DNA of 64,000 bases from DATGZX01 sp035296965 (GCA_035296965.1 DATGZX010000394.1:10444-74443); one strand, 5' to 3'; positions 44,149 to 53,231 are shown, counted from the first letter of the stretch. The notes: generated from the sequence alone by a model not told the origin. Numbers and translations: made by a program.

Positions 44149-45636
44149 TCAGCTTTTACTCGGGGTGAGAGCAGCCTGCTCCGGAACCCTCTGCAAATGG
44201 GCCACGATCTCCGGCAAATAGAGCGTGAACCGGCTGCCATGCTGCCACTCGCTTTTGACACTCAGTTTGCCTCCAATCGCGCGGGCGATACGCTGAGCAA
44301 CTGCCAGCCCCAGCCCAACACCAGCGTCCCCGCGCCGGCGAACGTGTGGAGATCGATAGAAGGGCTCAAATACGTGTGGTAGGTCTGCCTCCGCAATGCC
44401 ACAGCCTAGGTCTTCCACGGACCACGCGATATTGCCAGGTTCTCGGCTGAGGCGGACCTTGATCGGCGTGCCTGGTCGGCTGTATTTGCAAGCATTGTCC
44501 ACCAGATTGTCGATTAGTTGTCCCAGAAGCGGCGCCTGGACCCGAACTCTGGCAGGACCTTCAAACGCCCGCTCGAATTGCAAGTCCGTGGCACGCGGAT
44601 GTCCCGTCCAATTCTGTGCATATGCGTCGAACCAAGGCGTGAGGTCGATTTCTTCCAGGTCCGGCAGTTGCGCTTCGTGGTCGGCGCGTGCCAGGAACAG
44701 GAGCATCTCCACGATCTGGCGCAGGTGCATCGCCTGGCCATGGACCCGGGAGAGAGTATCCCGATACTCCTCCTGGGCCCGTTCACGGCGCAGGGCGACT
44801 TCAATCTGGCCCAGCATCGCTGTCAGTGGCGTACGCAACTGATGCGAGGCATCGCCTGTGAAACGCCGCTGTCTCTCGAACGCTTCGTATAACCGGTGCA
44901 GCAAGTCGTTGAAGGCTTGCCCCAACTGGGCCAGCTCATCGCCCGTTTTGGGCACCGGCAGCCGCTGCGTCCAGTCTGTATCTCCCATAGTCCGCGCCGC
45001 CGTGGCCATGTCGATCATCGGTTTGACTGCCCGCCGGCACAAGCGCGACCCGAAGAGCGCTGCCAACAGCCAGATTGCAGAGGAAAGCCCGGCCAGCGTC
45101 AGCGCCAACTGACGTAAGGTTGCTTCCAGGGGAGCGGACGAAATCGCCCCCGTGATTACCAGAAGAGGAAATTTGTCCTGCGCATGTGCACCCTTCGGAC
45201 CGTGGACGGGCGCAATTGCGCTGGCGTTAGCCTGAACGCGACGCTGCATGAATCGCCATGAGCTTGGCGACGAGCGAATGATAATCCCCACGTGATCGTC
45301 GGAGTCTGAGGGCCAGTCCATCGTTGGGTAATCCTGGGCCGACAAGTTGGGAGAGCGTTCGATTTCCTGTCCCTGTCCGTCGCGGATGAGCCAGCGGACA
45401 TGCTCGTTACCAGAATCCTGGCCCAAAGTCAGATAGTGCTCCCCGGGTTCCCATTCGACCAAGCCGTGCTTGATCTCGGTGGAGGCGACCAGGGTGTCCA
45501 GCGCGGACTCCATCCGGCCGTCCAATTGACGATGCAGGTAGGCATTCGCCAGGAAGTACAAAGTCGCGGAAAACGCCACGAGCACGAAAGCCAGGGAGCC
45601 AAGAAAGAAGGCCGAAAGGCGCGCGGTCAAGCTCAT
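44149..45636 (-). CDS. Sensor histidine kinase
   Basis: A 495-residue membrane kinase. Two helices (about 8-30 and 172-195) enclose a periplasmic sensor domain of about 140 residues. HAMP region about 198-250, then HisKA with His265 in GDASHQLRTPLTAM, and an ATPase domain with DNLVDNACKYS (N box), DLGCGIAEADLPHVFEPFYRS and GVGLGLAVAQRIA. The arrangement resembles CusS/CopS-like sensors. The ATG overlaps the regulator stop by 4 bp (ATGA). The stimulus is unknown. Confidence 0.92.
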   Translation of the reverse strand: MSLTARLSAFFLGSLAFVLVAFSATLYFLANAYLHRQLDGRMESALDTLVASTEIKHGLVEWEPGEHYLTLGQDSGNEHVRWLIRDGQGQEIERSPNLSAQDYPTMDWPSDSDDHVGIIIRSSPSSWRFMQRRVQANASAIAPVHGPKGAHAQDKFPLLVITGAISSAPLEATLRQLALTLAGLSSAIWLLAALFGSRLCRRAVKPMIDMATAARTMGDTDWTQRLPVPKTGDELAQLGQAFNDLLHRLYEAFERQRRFTGDASHQLRTPLTAMLGQIEVALRRERAQEEYRDTLSRVHGQAMHLRQIVEMLLFLARADHEAQLPDLEEIDLTPWFDAYAQNWTGHPRATDLQFERAFEGPARVRVQAPLLGQLIDNLVDNACKYSRPGTPIKVRLSREPGNIAWSVEDLGCGIAEADLPHVFEPFYRSPHVRRRGDAGVGLGLAVAQRIARAIGGKLSVKSEWQHGSRFTLYLPEIVAHLQRVPEQAALTPSKS

Positions 45637-46334
45637 GGAGAAGTCCTTTCACCCTTATCGGGGGCATCTCCAAATAGGTAGCCGCGTCCCCGCAGCGTGT
45701 GAATCAACCGCTGACCATGCGCCTCCAGTTTACGGCGCAGCTCCATCACGTGAACCTCCAGTGTGTTGGAAAGGCCGTCGTAGCGCTCATCCCAAACATG
45801 CTCATAAATGCGTGTTCGAGACAAAACCTCACCGGGGTGACGCAGGAAGAAGACCAGCAAAGCATGCTCTTTGGCGGTCAGTTCCAGCACATGATGGTCT
45901 CGCTCGGCTCGCTGCGTGGCCAGGTCGAGACATACATCTCGATGACGCAGGAGAGTGCCGCTCCCTCGATCGCGTCGTCGCGTCAGAGCCCGCACCCGCG
46001 CCAGCAGCTCTTCGAACGCGAATGGCTTACAGAGGTAATCGTCCGCACCGCTGTCGAGGCCGCGCACACGATCGGAAATGGCGTCCCGGGCGGTCAAGAA
46101 GAGAACAGGCGTCTCTCGATTGACGCTCCGGAAGCGCTGCAGCAGAGCCAGGCCGTCTTGCCCCGGCAGCCACCAGTCGAGCAGCACGGCATCCCAAGTC
46201 GCCGTCTGCAACGCGTGCCAAGCTGAATCGCCGTCGGCAGCATGTTCGATGCTGAAGCCTTCTTCGCGCAGTCCGCGCACCAGAAAATCAGCGATTTCTG
46301 TTTCGTCTTCAATCACCAAGATCCGAATGCCCAT
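45633..46334 (-). CDS. OmpR-family response regulator
   Basis: A 233-residue regulator. Receiver about 1-117 with acidic pair E9-D10, phosphoacceptor D53 in VLLDWWLPGQDG, T in LFLTARD and K in YLCKPF. The winged-helix domain about 130-222 carries ELTAKEHALLVFFLRHPGEVLSR, TLEVHVMELRRKLE and IHTLRGRGYLF. The start is taken at ATG 46334; the preceding in-frame TTG is less likely. It overlaps its kinase gene and probably controls the TolC-adaptor-pump genes downstream. Confidence 0.93.
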   Translation of the reverse strand: MGIRILVIEDETEIADFLVRGLREEGFSIEHAADGDSAWHALQTATWDAVLLDWWLPGQDGLALLQRFRSVNRETPVLFLTARDAISDRVRGLDSGADDYLCKPFAFEELLARVRALTRRRDRGSGTLLRHRDVCLDLATQRAERDHHVLELTAKEHALLVFFLRHPGEVLSRTRIYEHVWDERYDGLSNTLEVHVMELRRKLEAHGQRLIHTLRGRGYLFGDAPDKGERTSP

Positions 46335-46370
46335 CAAGCACCTGCAGCGAGGAGGCTTCGAGTGCCCGGC

Positions 46371-46496
46371 TTACTTGTCCTTCTTCTCACCCTTCTTTTC
46401 CTCGTTCACGATTTTGCCTTCCGGATTAACCGACACTTCCACCTTATCTCCTGGAGTGGCATACACAAGTCTCGCAGCGCCCTTGGTCCAAAACAT
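46371..46496 (-). CDS. Possible 41-residue microprotein
   Basis: A short frame ending 37 bp before the response regulator. The product is hydrophilic after a short non-polar start (MFWTKGAARLVYATPGDK) and ends in a Lys/Glu-rich EEKKGEKKDK tail. No good ribosome binding site lies before the ATG; a longer frame to about 46535 lacks a standard start. It may be the tail of an older gene. Confidence 0.3.
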   Translation of the reverse strand: MFWTKGAARLVYATPGDKVEVSVNPEGKIVNEEKKGEKKDK

Positions 46497-46999
46497 ATCA
46501 GACGCAAATAAGAGAAGGCTGAACCGAGAATAAATTCATTCTCATGACGTGCGTGGATTTGCGATTCTTGGCCTGCCGAACAAGAAAGGCAAACGCGGTC
46601 CTTCTCCGCTATCCTTTCTTCAGCCAAGGGGCCGAGAATTGGACACGAAAACAATCGTACCGCGAAAATTGCCAAGGAGTAGCTTCCCCCCCGCGCAGCC
46701 CAGGTCCCTCTCGAAGGCCAACTTCTCGACCCGGGCAGCCGCCGGAGGGGAAAATGCCAAAAATGAGAAATGTCAGGTTATGTCATGTAAAAAGGGGGGG
46801 TGGGCAGACAACGTGTCTGAGAAAATGAAAGTCTGCAAGATATTATTGCGCAATGGTTTACGTCCCAGATAGGACCCTGGACGAATGGCAGTTCATCGTG
46901 ACAAATGTCATGTGTACTGATGTACATTTTTCCTACAATCCTAGGTACTTGGCTTTGCCCCAAATCGAGACTCGACGACGCACTCGCCCGTAGAAAATC
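46497..46999. other. Non-coding region of lower GC
   Basis: About 500 bp with longer A/T stretches than the surroundings (for instance 46790-46940). A small hairpin CAGACA-ACG-TGTCTG occurs at 46805-46819. No RNA family, repeat or gene was recognised; open frames here have no product-like character. Confidence 0.4.
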
Positions 47000-47461
47000 T
47001 CACACTGTCCCGGATTCCGCGACCCGCTTCAACCCCCGCAGCCGGCTACGGACTTCTCTGGAGAACACCGCCTCAACGATTGGATCGAGCAAGAAGGACA
47101 GCCAGCCGGGCCTTGTCCGGAAGTTGTAGCGGTAGATGACCTGCGTCACGCCGCGCGCGACGGCTTTCTGGAGCAGCGTGGCAGCGAATGACTTGAAGAA
47201 GACGGGGCCGCGCGTCATGGCAATAGCAGCAACACGAGGTGGGTTATAGCTGATGTAGATGGCTTCCATCGCCAGGCCGCCAATCATGTTCCGCGCGATG
47301 CACAGCGTGTGAACGCCGCTGCCGGCCTTGGTCGCTCCATCGAGAAGGCCGGCCTTTTTCAGAAACGAATCCCATTCCAATCGTCGATCGTAATCGTGGA
47401 TCAGATCGAAGATCTCCTGGGCTTCACAGCGAATCTCGATACGCTCCTCGCGGGCAGGCAT
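47000..47461 (-). CDS. SRPBCC family protein (polyketide cyclase/START-like)
   Basis: A 153-residue protein with the START-like pattern: RIEIRCEAQEIFDLIHDYDRRLEWDSFL at the N-terminus, central strands and a C-terminal long helix (FLLDPIVEAVFSREVRSRLRGLKR). Such proteins bind hydrophobic ligands or act as cyclases or coenzyme Q-binding factors. ATG 47461 is chosen behind a G-rich ribosome binding site; the frame extends 8 codons further. Confidence 0.75.
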   Translation of the reverse strand: MPAREERIEIRCEAQEIFDLIHDYDRRLEWDSFLKKAGLLDGATKAGSGVHTLCIARNMIGGLAMEAIYISYNPPRVAAIAMTRGPVFFKSFAATLLQKAVARGVTQVIYRYNFRTRPGWLSFLLDPIVEAVFSREVRSRLRGLKRVAESGTV

Positions 47462-47635
47462 GGTCTTCCCCCCTACGGCTGGCATCGCCTACCCCGAATT
47501 CTGGCGGCCATGCCAACACCAAGGTAACCGTGATTGTGCAGGGCCCATAACGCGGCAATACCGGGTTGGGTGCAACCGGCCCCCTATGGTATGATCGATG
47601 GTCGGATTGAGGATGCGATCACGAGGTGCTTGCGT

Positions 47636-49009
47636 ATGCTGTTCATCGGACAACAGCGACATCAAACTTGTCAGACCATTACCCGGCGTGCCTTCCTGCA
47701 AGCCGGCGGCAGCACCGTTCTGGGATTTTCCTTGGCCGATATGCTCCGCCTGAAGGCTCTCGGGAACTCGCCCACCCAGGGCCCTCCGAAGTCGGTCCTT
47801 CTGCTTTGGCTCTGGGGCGGTCCCTCCCACTTGGATACTTGGGATCCTAAACCCGCCGCTCCGCTCGAATTTCGGGGGCCCTTCTCGCCTATCAGCACCA
47901 AGGTCCCTGGCATGCACATCACCGACCTTTTTCCGCAGCTCGCCAAGGTGGCGGATACGTTCAGCATCATCCGCTCCATGCACACCAGCTCCAACGATCA
48001 CGGCGTTGCCGGCACGATTGGCCTGACGGGTACTGCCGCAGGCGGCGTCGGGCTCGATGGCAAGCCCCTGCCCGGTTCTCCCCGACCGGCGACCGGGTCT
48101 GTAGTGGGCCGCATCCACGGCTTCCAACCCCCCTTGCCGCCGTTCATGGTCGTTGGCGGAAAGCTCCACCAGGGCAAGAAGGCTATTACCGGCGAAGGCG
48201 GAGGGACCCTCGGCGCCCTCTACGACCCTTTTCGCCTCGAATACGATGCCAGCGAAGGATTCAAGATTCCCGCTCTGCAATTGCCGCCCGATCTGACTCC
48301 GGATCGCCTTGCTGACCGCCAGAAGCTCATGAAGGCGCTCGATCAGCTAGAGCGACACACAGAATTATTGCGTTCGGCAAAAGCGATCGATGCATATCGC
48401 GCCCAGGCGTTTGCCATGCTGACCTCGCCTGCCGCTCGTAAGATCTTCGATCTGTCGCAAGAACCGGATAATCTTGTGGATCGCTACGGCCGAACCCGGT
48501 TTGGACAATCTTGCTTGCTCGGCCGCCGTCTGGTGGAACATGGCGTCCCTTTCGTCCAGATCAATTGGAGCGATCACGTCGAAGCGGAAGAGGATTCGGG
48601 TGACGGCGGCTGGGATCACCACTATCGCAACTTCCAGATCATGCAGGATCGCCACGCACCGTGGCTGGATCAGACTCTCTCAGCACTGCTCACAGACCTA
48701 CGGCAACGCGGCCTATTGGAGTCGACCCTCGTTCTCGTGGTCGGGGAATTCGGAAGAACACCCAAGATCAACGACAAGGCTGGCCGTGATCATTGGGAGC
48801 ACTGCTACAGTGCCTTGCTCGCCGGGGGCGGCACCCGCGGCGGGCGCATCATCGGCTCCAGCGACGCCCGCGGCGAACATTTCCGTGACCGCCCGGTAAC
48901 ACCTGCCGATCTTGCCGCGACGGTGCAACGGTGCGTCGGCATTTCAACCGAACAGGCGGCAACTGTCGGACTGATCGCCAGCGGCAAGAGCGTTGAAGAA
49001 CTGTTTTGA
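47636..49009 (+). CDS. DUF1501 protein with Tat signal
   Basis: A 457-residue DUF1501 protein. The twin-arginine motif TRRAFLQAGGSTVLGFSLADML lies at about residues 15-36. KSVLLLWLWGGPSHLDTWDPKP, HTSSNDHG, WDHHYRNFQ and LVVGEFGRTPK with DKAGRDHWEHCY follow in family order. ATG 47636 has GAGG upstream. Unlike the first DUF1501 gene, no DUF1553 partner lies next to it; the closest neighbours are a SRPBCC gene (divergent) and a small antitoxin-like gene. Confidence 0.9.
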   Translation: MLFIGQQRHQTCQTITRRAFLQAGGSTVLGFSLADMLRLKALGNSPTQGPPKSVLLLWLWGGPSHLDTWDPKPAAPLEFRGPFSPISTKVPGMHITDLFPQLAKVADTFSIIRSMHTSSNDHGVAGTIGLTGTAAGGVGLDGKPLPGSPRPATGSVVGRIHGFQPPLPPFMVVGGKLHQGKKAITGEGGGTLGALYDPFRLEYDASEGFKIPALQLPPDLTPDRLADRQKLMKALDQLERHTELLRSAKAIDAYRAQAFAMLTSPAARKIFDLSQEPDNLVDRYGRTRFGQSCLLGRRLVEHGVPFVQINWSDHVEAEEDSGDGGWDHHYRNFQIMQDRHAPWLDQTLSALLTDLRQRGLLESTLVLVVGEFGRTPKINDKAGRDHWEHCYSALLAGGGTRGGRIIGSSDARGEHFRDRPVTPADLAATVQRCVGISTEQAATVGLIASGKSVEELF

Positions 49010-49070
49010 TTTGTTATCAGCCCTTACGTCCGTGCTCTACAATTAGAGTAACCTGAGGATAACGGTGCTT

Positions 49071-49298
49071 ATGATTCGAACTGTCGAAGCCTTCATCGAT
49101 GAAAAGGGCCGGGTTCGTCTTTTGGAGCCGGTCGAACTGCGTACGCCTCGACGTGCGCTTGTTACAATTTTGGAGGAGGAACCCGCAGAGCGGCCCAATG
49201 AGACCGCTCTATTAAGCGAAGCTTCCTTAGCGGAGGATTGGAATCGGCCGGAGGAGGATGCGGCGTGGTCGTACCTGCGGCCTGTCGGCCCGTCGTAG
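49071..49298 (+). CDS. Small antitoxin-like protein
   Basis: A 75-residue protein starting MIRTVEAFIDEKGRVRLLEP, an AbrB/MazE-like swapped-hairpin pattern, followed by an acidic tail with LAEDWNRPEEDAAWSYL that resembles the toxin-binding tails of such antitoxins. GAGGAT lies upstream of the ATG at 49071. No toxin gene follows (the next is a PD40 propeller), so this may be an orphan antitoxin or regulator. Confidence 0.55.
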   Translation: MIRTVEAFIDEKGRVRLLEPVELRTPRRALVTILEEEPAERPNETALLSEASLAEDWNRPEEDAAWSYLRPVGPS

Positions 49299-49333
49299 GT
49301 TGAAAGAGGCTGTTCACTCTCCTTGCCAGCGCC

Positions 49334-50191
49334 ATGTTTGTCCGCTTGACAGAAGACGCACTCAAGACCATGGACCACTCATTGAAGTCCGAACCAGTTC
49401 GATTGACCCACGATCGCGACTTCAAGCAGCACCTCGATTGGTCACCCGACGGCAAGAAGTTCCTGTTCACCCGCTTGCATCGCGGCAAGATGGGCGTATG
49501 GACGATGAATGCGGACGGCAGCGAGCTCAAGCCGTTGCTGCAGGACGCTACCCCGCATTTTGACGGCTGCTGGTCTCCCGATAGCAAGCAGATTGCATTC
49601 GTCTACGACATCTTGCAAGGGACAGACGGCAAGCTGCAAATCAACGTGGTCAACGCCGACGGTTCGAACAACAAGGTTGTTATCCCCAACCAGGCGTTCG
49701 AGGAATCGCCACGCTGGTCGCCTGACGGCAAACAGATCGCCTTCGTGAGCACACGCGACGGCAATCAAGAAATCTACGTGGCCAACGCCGACGGCAAGAA
49801 CATCCGGCGGCTGACGAGCGAAATTGCCGCGGACAATAATCCGCGCTGGTCGCCCGACGGCAAACAGATCGCCTTCTGCAGCGGTCGTTACGGCAATCTG
49901 GAAATCTGCCTGATGCAAGCCGACGGCAGCAACGTGCGCCGCCTGACGAACTGTCCCGCGCTGGACTATTGGCCGGTCTGGTCGCCTGACGGCAAACAAA
50001 TCGCCTTCACATCGAATCGAGACGGCAATTACGAAATCTACGTCATGAACGCCAACGGGTCCGCGCCGCGTAATCTGACTTGTCACTCAAGCCAGAACAA
50101 TTACGCCGCCTGGTCGCCCGACGGCAAACGGCTGGCCTTTATTTCCAATCGCGCCGGCGGTTACGATGTGTATGTGATACATGTCTTTTAG
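49334..50191 (+). CDS. PD40 (TolB-like) beta-propeller protein
   Basis: A 285-residue protein with about six PD40 repeats, each with the core WSPDGKQIAFVS and DGNQEIYVANADG. It has no signal peptide, so a cytoplasmic location is likely, unlike TolB. The repeats are near-identical also at DNA level around 49720, 49851, 49980 and 50111. Role unknown; PD40 propellers bind proteins or polysaccharides. The start could also be ATG 49370. Confidence 0.85.
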   Translation: MFVRLTEDALKTMDHSLKSEPVRLTHDRDFKQHLDWSPDGKKFLFTRLHRGKMGVWTMNADGSELKPLLQDATPHFDGCWSPDSKQIAFVYDILQGTDGKLQINVVNADGSNNKVVIPNQAFEESPRWSPDGKQIAFVSTRDGNQEIYVANADGKNIRRLTSEIAADNNPRWSPDGKQIAFCSGRYGNLEICLMQADGSNVRRLTNCPALDYWPVWSPDGKQIAFTSNRDGNYEIYVMNANGSAPRNLTCHSSQNNYAAWSPDGKRLAFISNRAGGYDVYVIHVF

Positions 50192-50200
50192 GGACAGCGC

Positions 50201-50653
50201 ATGTCCGATAACTGGATTACCCTCATTCCGGAAGACCCCATGTTCGTTCCGGATGCTAGAAAGCAATCAGATGCCGGTGATCGATTTGCGGAGATTGCAC
50301 CGGATGCGGACGATTTCGAAATCAAGGTTTGCAACAGGGTTGAATTCTTCAACTGTGGTAGCAACTTTGGGCGAATTCTCTGCCCATCCTGTCACTCCGA
50401 GATTCCCGTCAGTTGGTGGAAAGATCGAATGAATGAGGATTACAGGCACGGCTTCATCCTTGCCAAATACGCATCACCTTGTTGTTGCACGTCATTCACG
50501 CTGCATGAATTGGTCTACGAATGGCAACAAGGCTTTGGGAGATTTGCTCTCAGTGCAAGGAATCCGCACATCGGCAAGCTCGACGACATCTACAAGAAAG
50601 AATTTGAAGAAATCCTTGGCACGAAACTGCGCGTCATCTATCTGCACATTTGA
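50201..50653 (+). CDS. Hypothetical protein with Cys motifs
   Basis: A 150-residue protein (MSDNWITLIPEDPMFVPD at the start). Two Cys clusters, LCPSCH and PCCCTSF, suggest a zinc ribbon; FGRILCPSCHSEIPVSWW and GFGRFALSARNP are family-like segments. I recall similar short proteins of unknown function in other bacteria but no named family. It starts 9 bp after the propeller gene, so may be co-transcribed. Confidence 0.65.
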   Translation: MSDNWITLIPEDPMFVPDARKQSDAGDRFAEIAPDADDFEIKVCNRVEFFNCGSNFGRILCPSCHSEIPVSWWKDRMNEDYRHGFILAKYASPCCCTSFTLHELVYEWQQGFGRFALSARNPHIGKLDDIYKKEFEEILGTKLRVIYLHI

Positions 50654-50817
50654 CGATACTTAACTCAAGTCTGGCGTCCCTTGTCAGCAGGCGAGATGCA
50701 CAATTCTGAGGATGGATCTTCTTTCGGCGCGTACCGCCCCCGGGTCATGCCACCTGTTCCATAGTCCCACTCCTTCGCCATTGCCCACTGGGCGCTAGCC
50801 AACCCAACGCTAGACGT

Positions 50818-51786
50818 TCACCGCGAGTGCTGCCTTATAAATTCGACGGCCCGTCCATATGCCTTCGCGACAACAGGAGCAGGCACTCCGGCGAGCCCGT
50901 GTCCCCCCTCAGGAACAGTCAGCAGTTCATGTTCAACGCCCTTGGATTTGAGTTCCTTGGCCATCATCTCGGATTGGCCGTATGGCACGTCGGTGTCCTT
51001 GGTGCCGTGAATCAGCAGGGTCGGCGGGTATGCTGCCGTGACATTGCGGACGGGGGACCAAGGGTCGAAAACGGCCGGCTCTGTATCGGGATCGTGGCCG
51101 GTCACCTCTTTGGGCCACAGGCCTTGCTGCCGGCAGTACAGGTAGAAGCGCGAGCGATTGTTCCTCCCTGAACTTTCGGAAAGAACCGGACCCCCGACCG
51201 CCCGATAGGCTTCGTCTTTTGAAACCGGCGGTTGACGCGAGTAGAACGGATCTGGCTTGCTGTACCATTTACTGGAAATATCTCCATAACCCCAGAAGGA
51301 GACGAGGGCTCGCGGCCGCGGCTCGACATTGTAACCTGTCGTTAGCGTCAGATAGCCTCCCGCCGAGCCGCCGGCTACGGCAATTTTGGCAGGATCAGCC
51401 TGAAACAGCGTCGGCCCCTTCTCGCGTACCCAGCGATAGGCATCCTGCACATCGGTGAGAATTTCGGCGAGCTTCGTCTCTGGGGCCAGACGATAGTCGA
51501 CGGAAACGACGATGAAGCCGTTCTTGAGCAACGCTTCCCGGAAGTTGCGATCGATGCCGCCGCGACCGCCCATGATCAATGCGCCGCCGTGAATCCACAA
51601 GACGACCGGTCGCGCGCCGCTCTCGGCTGGTCGATACACATCAGCTTTGATGGGACAGTCGCCAACGGTCTTGTAAACGTAGGTCATCTTGGTGCTCTTC
51701 GGCTGCTCGGCAACAGCAGAACTCGGGACCATCAAGCCAAGAATCGCCAGCAGCGCGAGTGCCTCGAAAGATTTGCAGAACGGCAT
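50818..51786 (-). CDS. Secreted alpha/beta hydrolase (esterase/lipase)
   Basis: A 322-residue enzyme with a signal peptide (hydrophobic residues about 8-26, ending AVAEQ). HGG oxyanion region in VVLWIHGGALIMGGRGG, nucleophile Ser141 in AGGSAGGYLTL, an Asp in LLIHGTKDTDVPYGQS and His in VPEGGHGLAG. The pattern fits the BD-FAE/hormone-sensitive-lipase type carboxylesterases. ATG 51786 is set by AAGGAG six bases upstream. The natural substrate is unknown. Confidence 0.9.
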   Translation of the reverse strand: MPFCKSFEALALLAILGLMVPSSAVAEQPKSTKMTYVYKTVGDCPIKADVYRPAESGARPVVLWIHGGALIMGGRGGIDRNFREALLKNGFIVVSVDYRLAPETKLAEILTDVQDAYRWVREKGPTLFQADPAKIAVAGGSAGGYLTLTTGYNVEPRPRALVSFWGYGDISSKWYSKPDPFYSRQPPVSKDEAYRAVGGPVLSESSGRNNRSRFYLYCRQQGLWPKEVTGHDPDTEPAVFDPWSPVRNVTAAYPPTLLIHGTKDTDVPYGQSEMMAKELKSKGVEHELLTVPEGGHGLAGVPAPVVAKAYGRAVEFIRQHSR

Positions 51787-52144
51787 ATCAACTCCTTGGC
51801 CAAGACTATGGCTGCGATCCGCCATTTCCCCCGGGGGTTAGGAATTCTCGTTTAACCGCGACCCAGCGGGGAGCGCGTCGACCACAGAAAGACACGTCGC
51901 CGTTGGTTCACGCGCTCCCCGTTGGGTCGCGGTTAAACGATTGGAGCGCGCAACAACGAGAATGCACCCACGGCGGCTCACGTCCTTCCGGTATCACAAG
52001 CGTTGCTGATGCGTAGCATAGCCGAGAGCGGTGAGAACGTCATGGAGGGTTTCAAGATCTAAATCTTAAGCCCAAGGAACTCAGGAACGGCCGCAGCACG
52101 CAGATTGGGCCAAGCGTAAAGGAGGAGGCTGCACGGAGCCGAGG
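51787..52144. other. Intergenic region around an inverted repeat
   Basis: Apart from the 28-bp inverted repeat at 51850-51938 I see no gene or RNA signal here. The esterase promoter should lie near 51800-51849 or beyond the hairpin, but none is clear. Confidence 0.4.
51850..51938. repeat. Inverted repeat (28-bp arms)
   Basis: GTTTAACCGCGACCCAGCGGGGAGCGCG (51850-51877) and its near-exact inverse (51911-51938) flank a 33-bp loop. The perfect palindromic logic resembles REP-type elements. It lies in the 358-bp gap between the esterase gene and the next minus-strand gene. Confidence 0.8.
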
Positions 52145-52789
52145 TCAGAGGGCCTGCCTTTCTTTCGAATCGTTTGCGGATTGCGCGCGCAGCGCCTCAA
52201 TCTCGGATTTCACAACGCTTTCAAAGCAATCGGGACAGACGCCGTGGCTAAACTGAACGTCGGAATGAGCGCTCAAATACGCTTCGACTTGCTGCCAGTA
52301 ATTGCGGTCATCGCGAATCCGTTTGCAGTAGGCGCAAATGGGTAGCAAGCCATGAAGTTGCTTGACCTGCGTCAGAGCAATCTCCAGCTCGCGCACGCGC
52401 GCGGCAAGATCGTTTTGAAGATCGAGGACCCGGGCCCCGGCCTTGAGACGTGCACGCAGCTCCGGAGGATCGAATGGCTTGGTGATGTAATCGTCCGCTC
52501 CAGCTTCCAGCCCCATGACGATGTCATCCTGGTCTGCGCGGGCAGTCAGCAGAATAATGTAGGTCGAGCGCGCGGCCGGCTTCTCCCGGAGCCTCTGGCA
52601 GACTTCCACGCCATCCATCCCCGGCATTTTCCAATCAAGAAGCAGCAGCTTGGGGGCAGATTCGGACTGGAGCTGCTCCCAGGCCTGCGCGCCGTCACAA
52701 GCGACGAGGACATCGTAGCCCCAGTCCGCCAAAGTGGACTCCAATAACTGCCGGGTGGTCGAATTGTCTTCAGCAATAAGAGTTCTCAT
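52145..52789 (-). CDS. Response regulator with C-terminal Cys module
   Basis: A 214-residue protein. Receiver about 1-120 with E7-D8, D52 in LLLLDWKMPGMDG, T in ILLTARADQ and K in YITKPFDPPEL. After a short linker helix comes LLPICAYCKRIRDDRNYWQQVEAYL and HGVCPDCFES, two CxxC pairs that fit a zinc-ribbon module seen at the end of some response regulators; its function is unknown. ATG 52789 has AGGA upstream. No kinase lies next to it. Confidence 0.85.
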   Translation of the reverse strand: MRTLIAEDNSTTRQLLESTLADWGYDVLVACDGAQAWEQLQSESAPKLLLLDWKMPGMDGVEVCQRLREKPAARSTYIILLTARADQDDIVMGLEAGADDYITKPFDPPELRARLKAGARVLDLQNDLAARVRELEIALTQVKQLHGLLPICAYCKRIRDDRNYWQQVEAYLSAHSDVQFSHGVCPDCFESVVKSEIEALRAQSANDSKERQAL

Positions 52790-53231
52790 ATACTGTCCTG
52801 TTGCGCGCACCCGCTGAAGCTGGCTTCGCCAGCCAGGGTGAGCGATCATTGGGGACTTTACTCTCGGACGGAAGACTTCATTGTCGCCAGGCCAATCCGA
52901 TCAGGCGGCCATTCAGTAACGATATGCGGCGGCCGTTGCCTCGAAGCAAGCAGTCGGCGACCCTGCGAAGGGGCGAGGCAACCTGGGAGTTCCGTAAAAT
53001 CAATTCTAAAAGAACTTCCGTGCGGGGGAAAGCGGAAAGCCGAGCAAACCGGCAGCGAAGGATAGGTCAGGTCTGGAGAGACTTGGCCACAATGGAGTCA
53101 GGGGGTCAGGCCCCTTGACCGACGCGCTCTCAGGTACCGTCGGGGTTGATTCGCGTAGCGGGCCTACTTAGAATTCGCGCTTGCCGGAAACATCCAACGC
53201 TCTGCTGAGCATAATGCAAAGGAAGTCCGTG
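52790..53231. other. Divergent intergenic region, no gene seen
   Basis: About 440 bp upstream of both the response regulator (minus) and the DUF4337-like gene (plus). Short open frames occur but lack ribosome binding sites. No repeat or RNA family was recognised. Confidence 0.4.

Noticed and set aside
46805..46819. CAGACA-ACG-TGTCTG hairpin as terminator
   Set aside because: Stem of only six pairs and no T run on either strand.
46778..46963. 61-residue minus-strand frame in the low-GC gap
   Set aside because: No ribosome binding site and no product-like composition.
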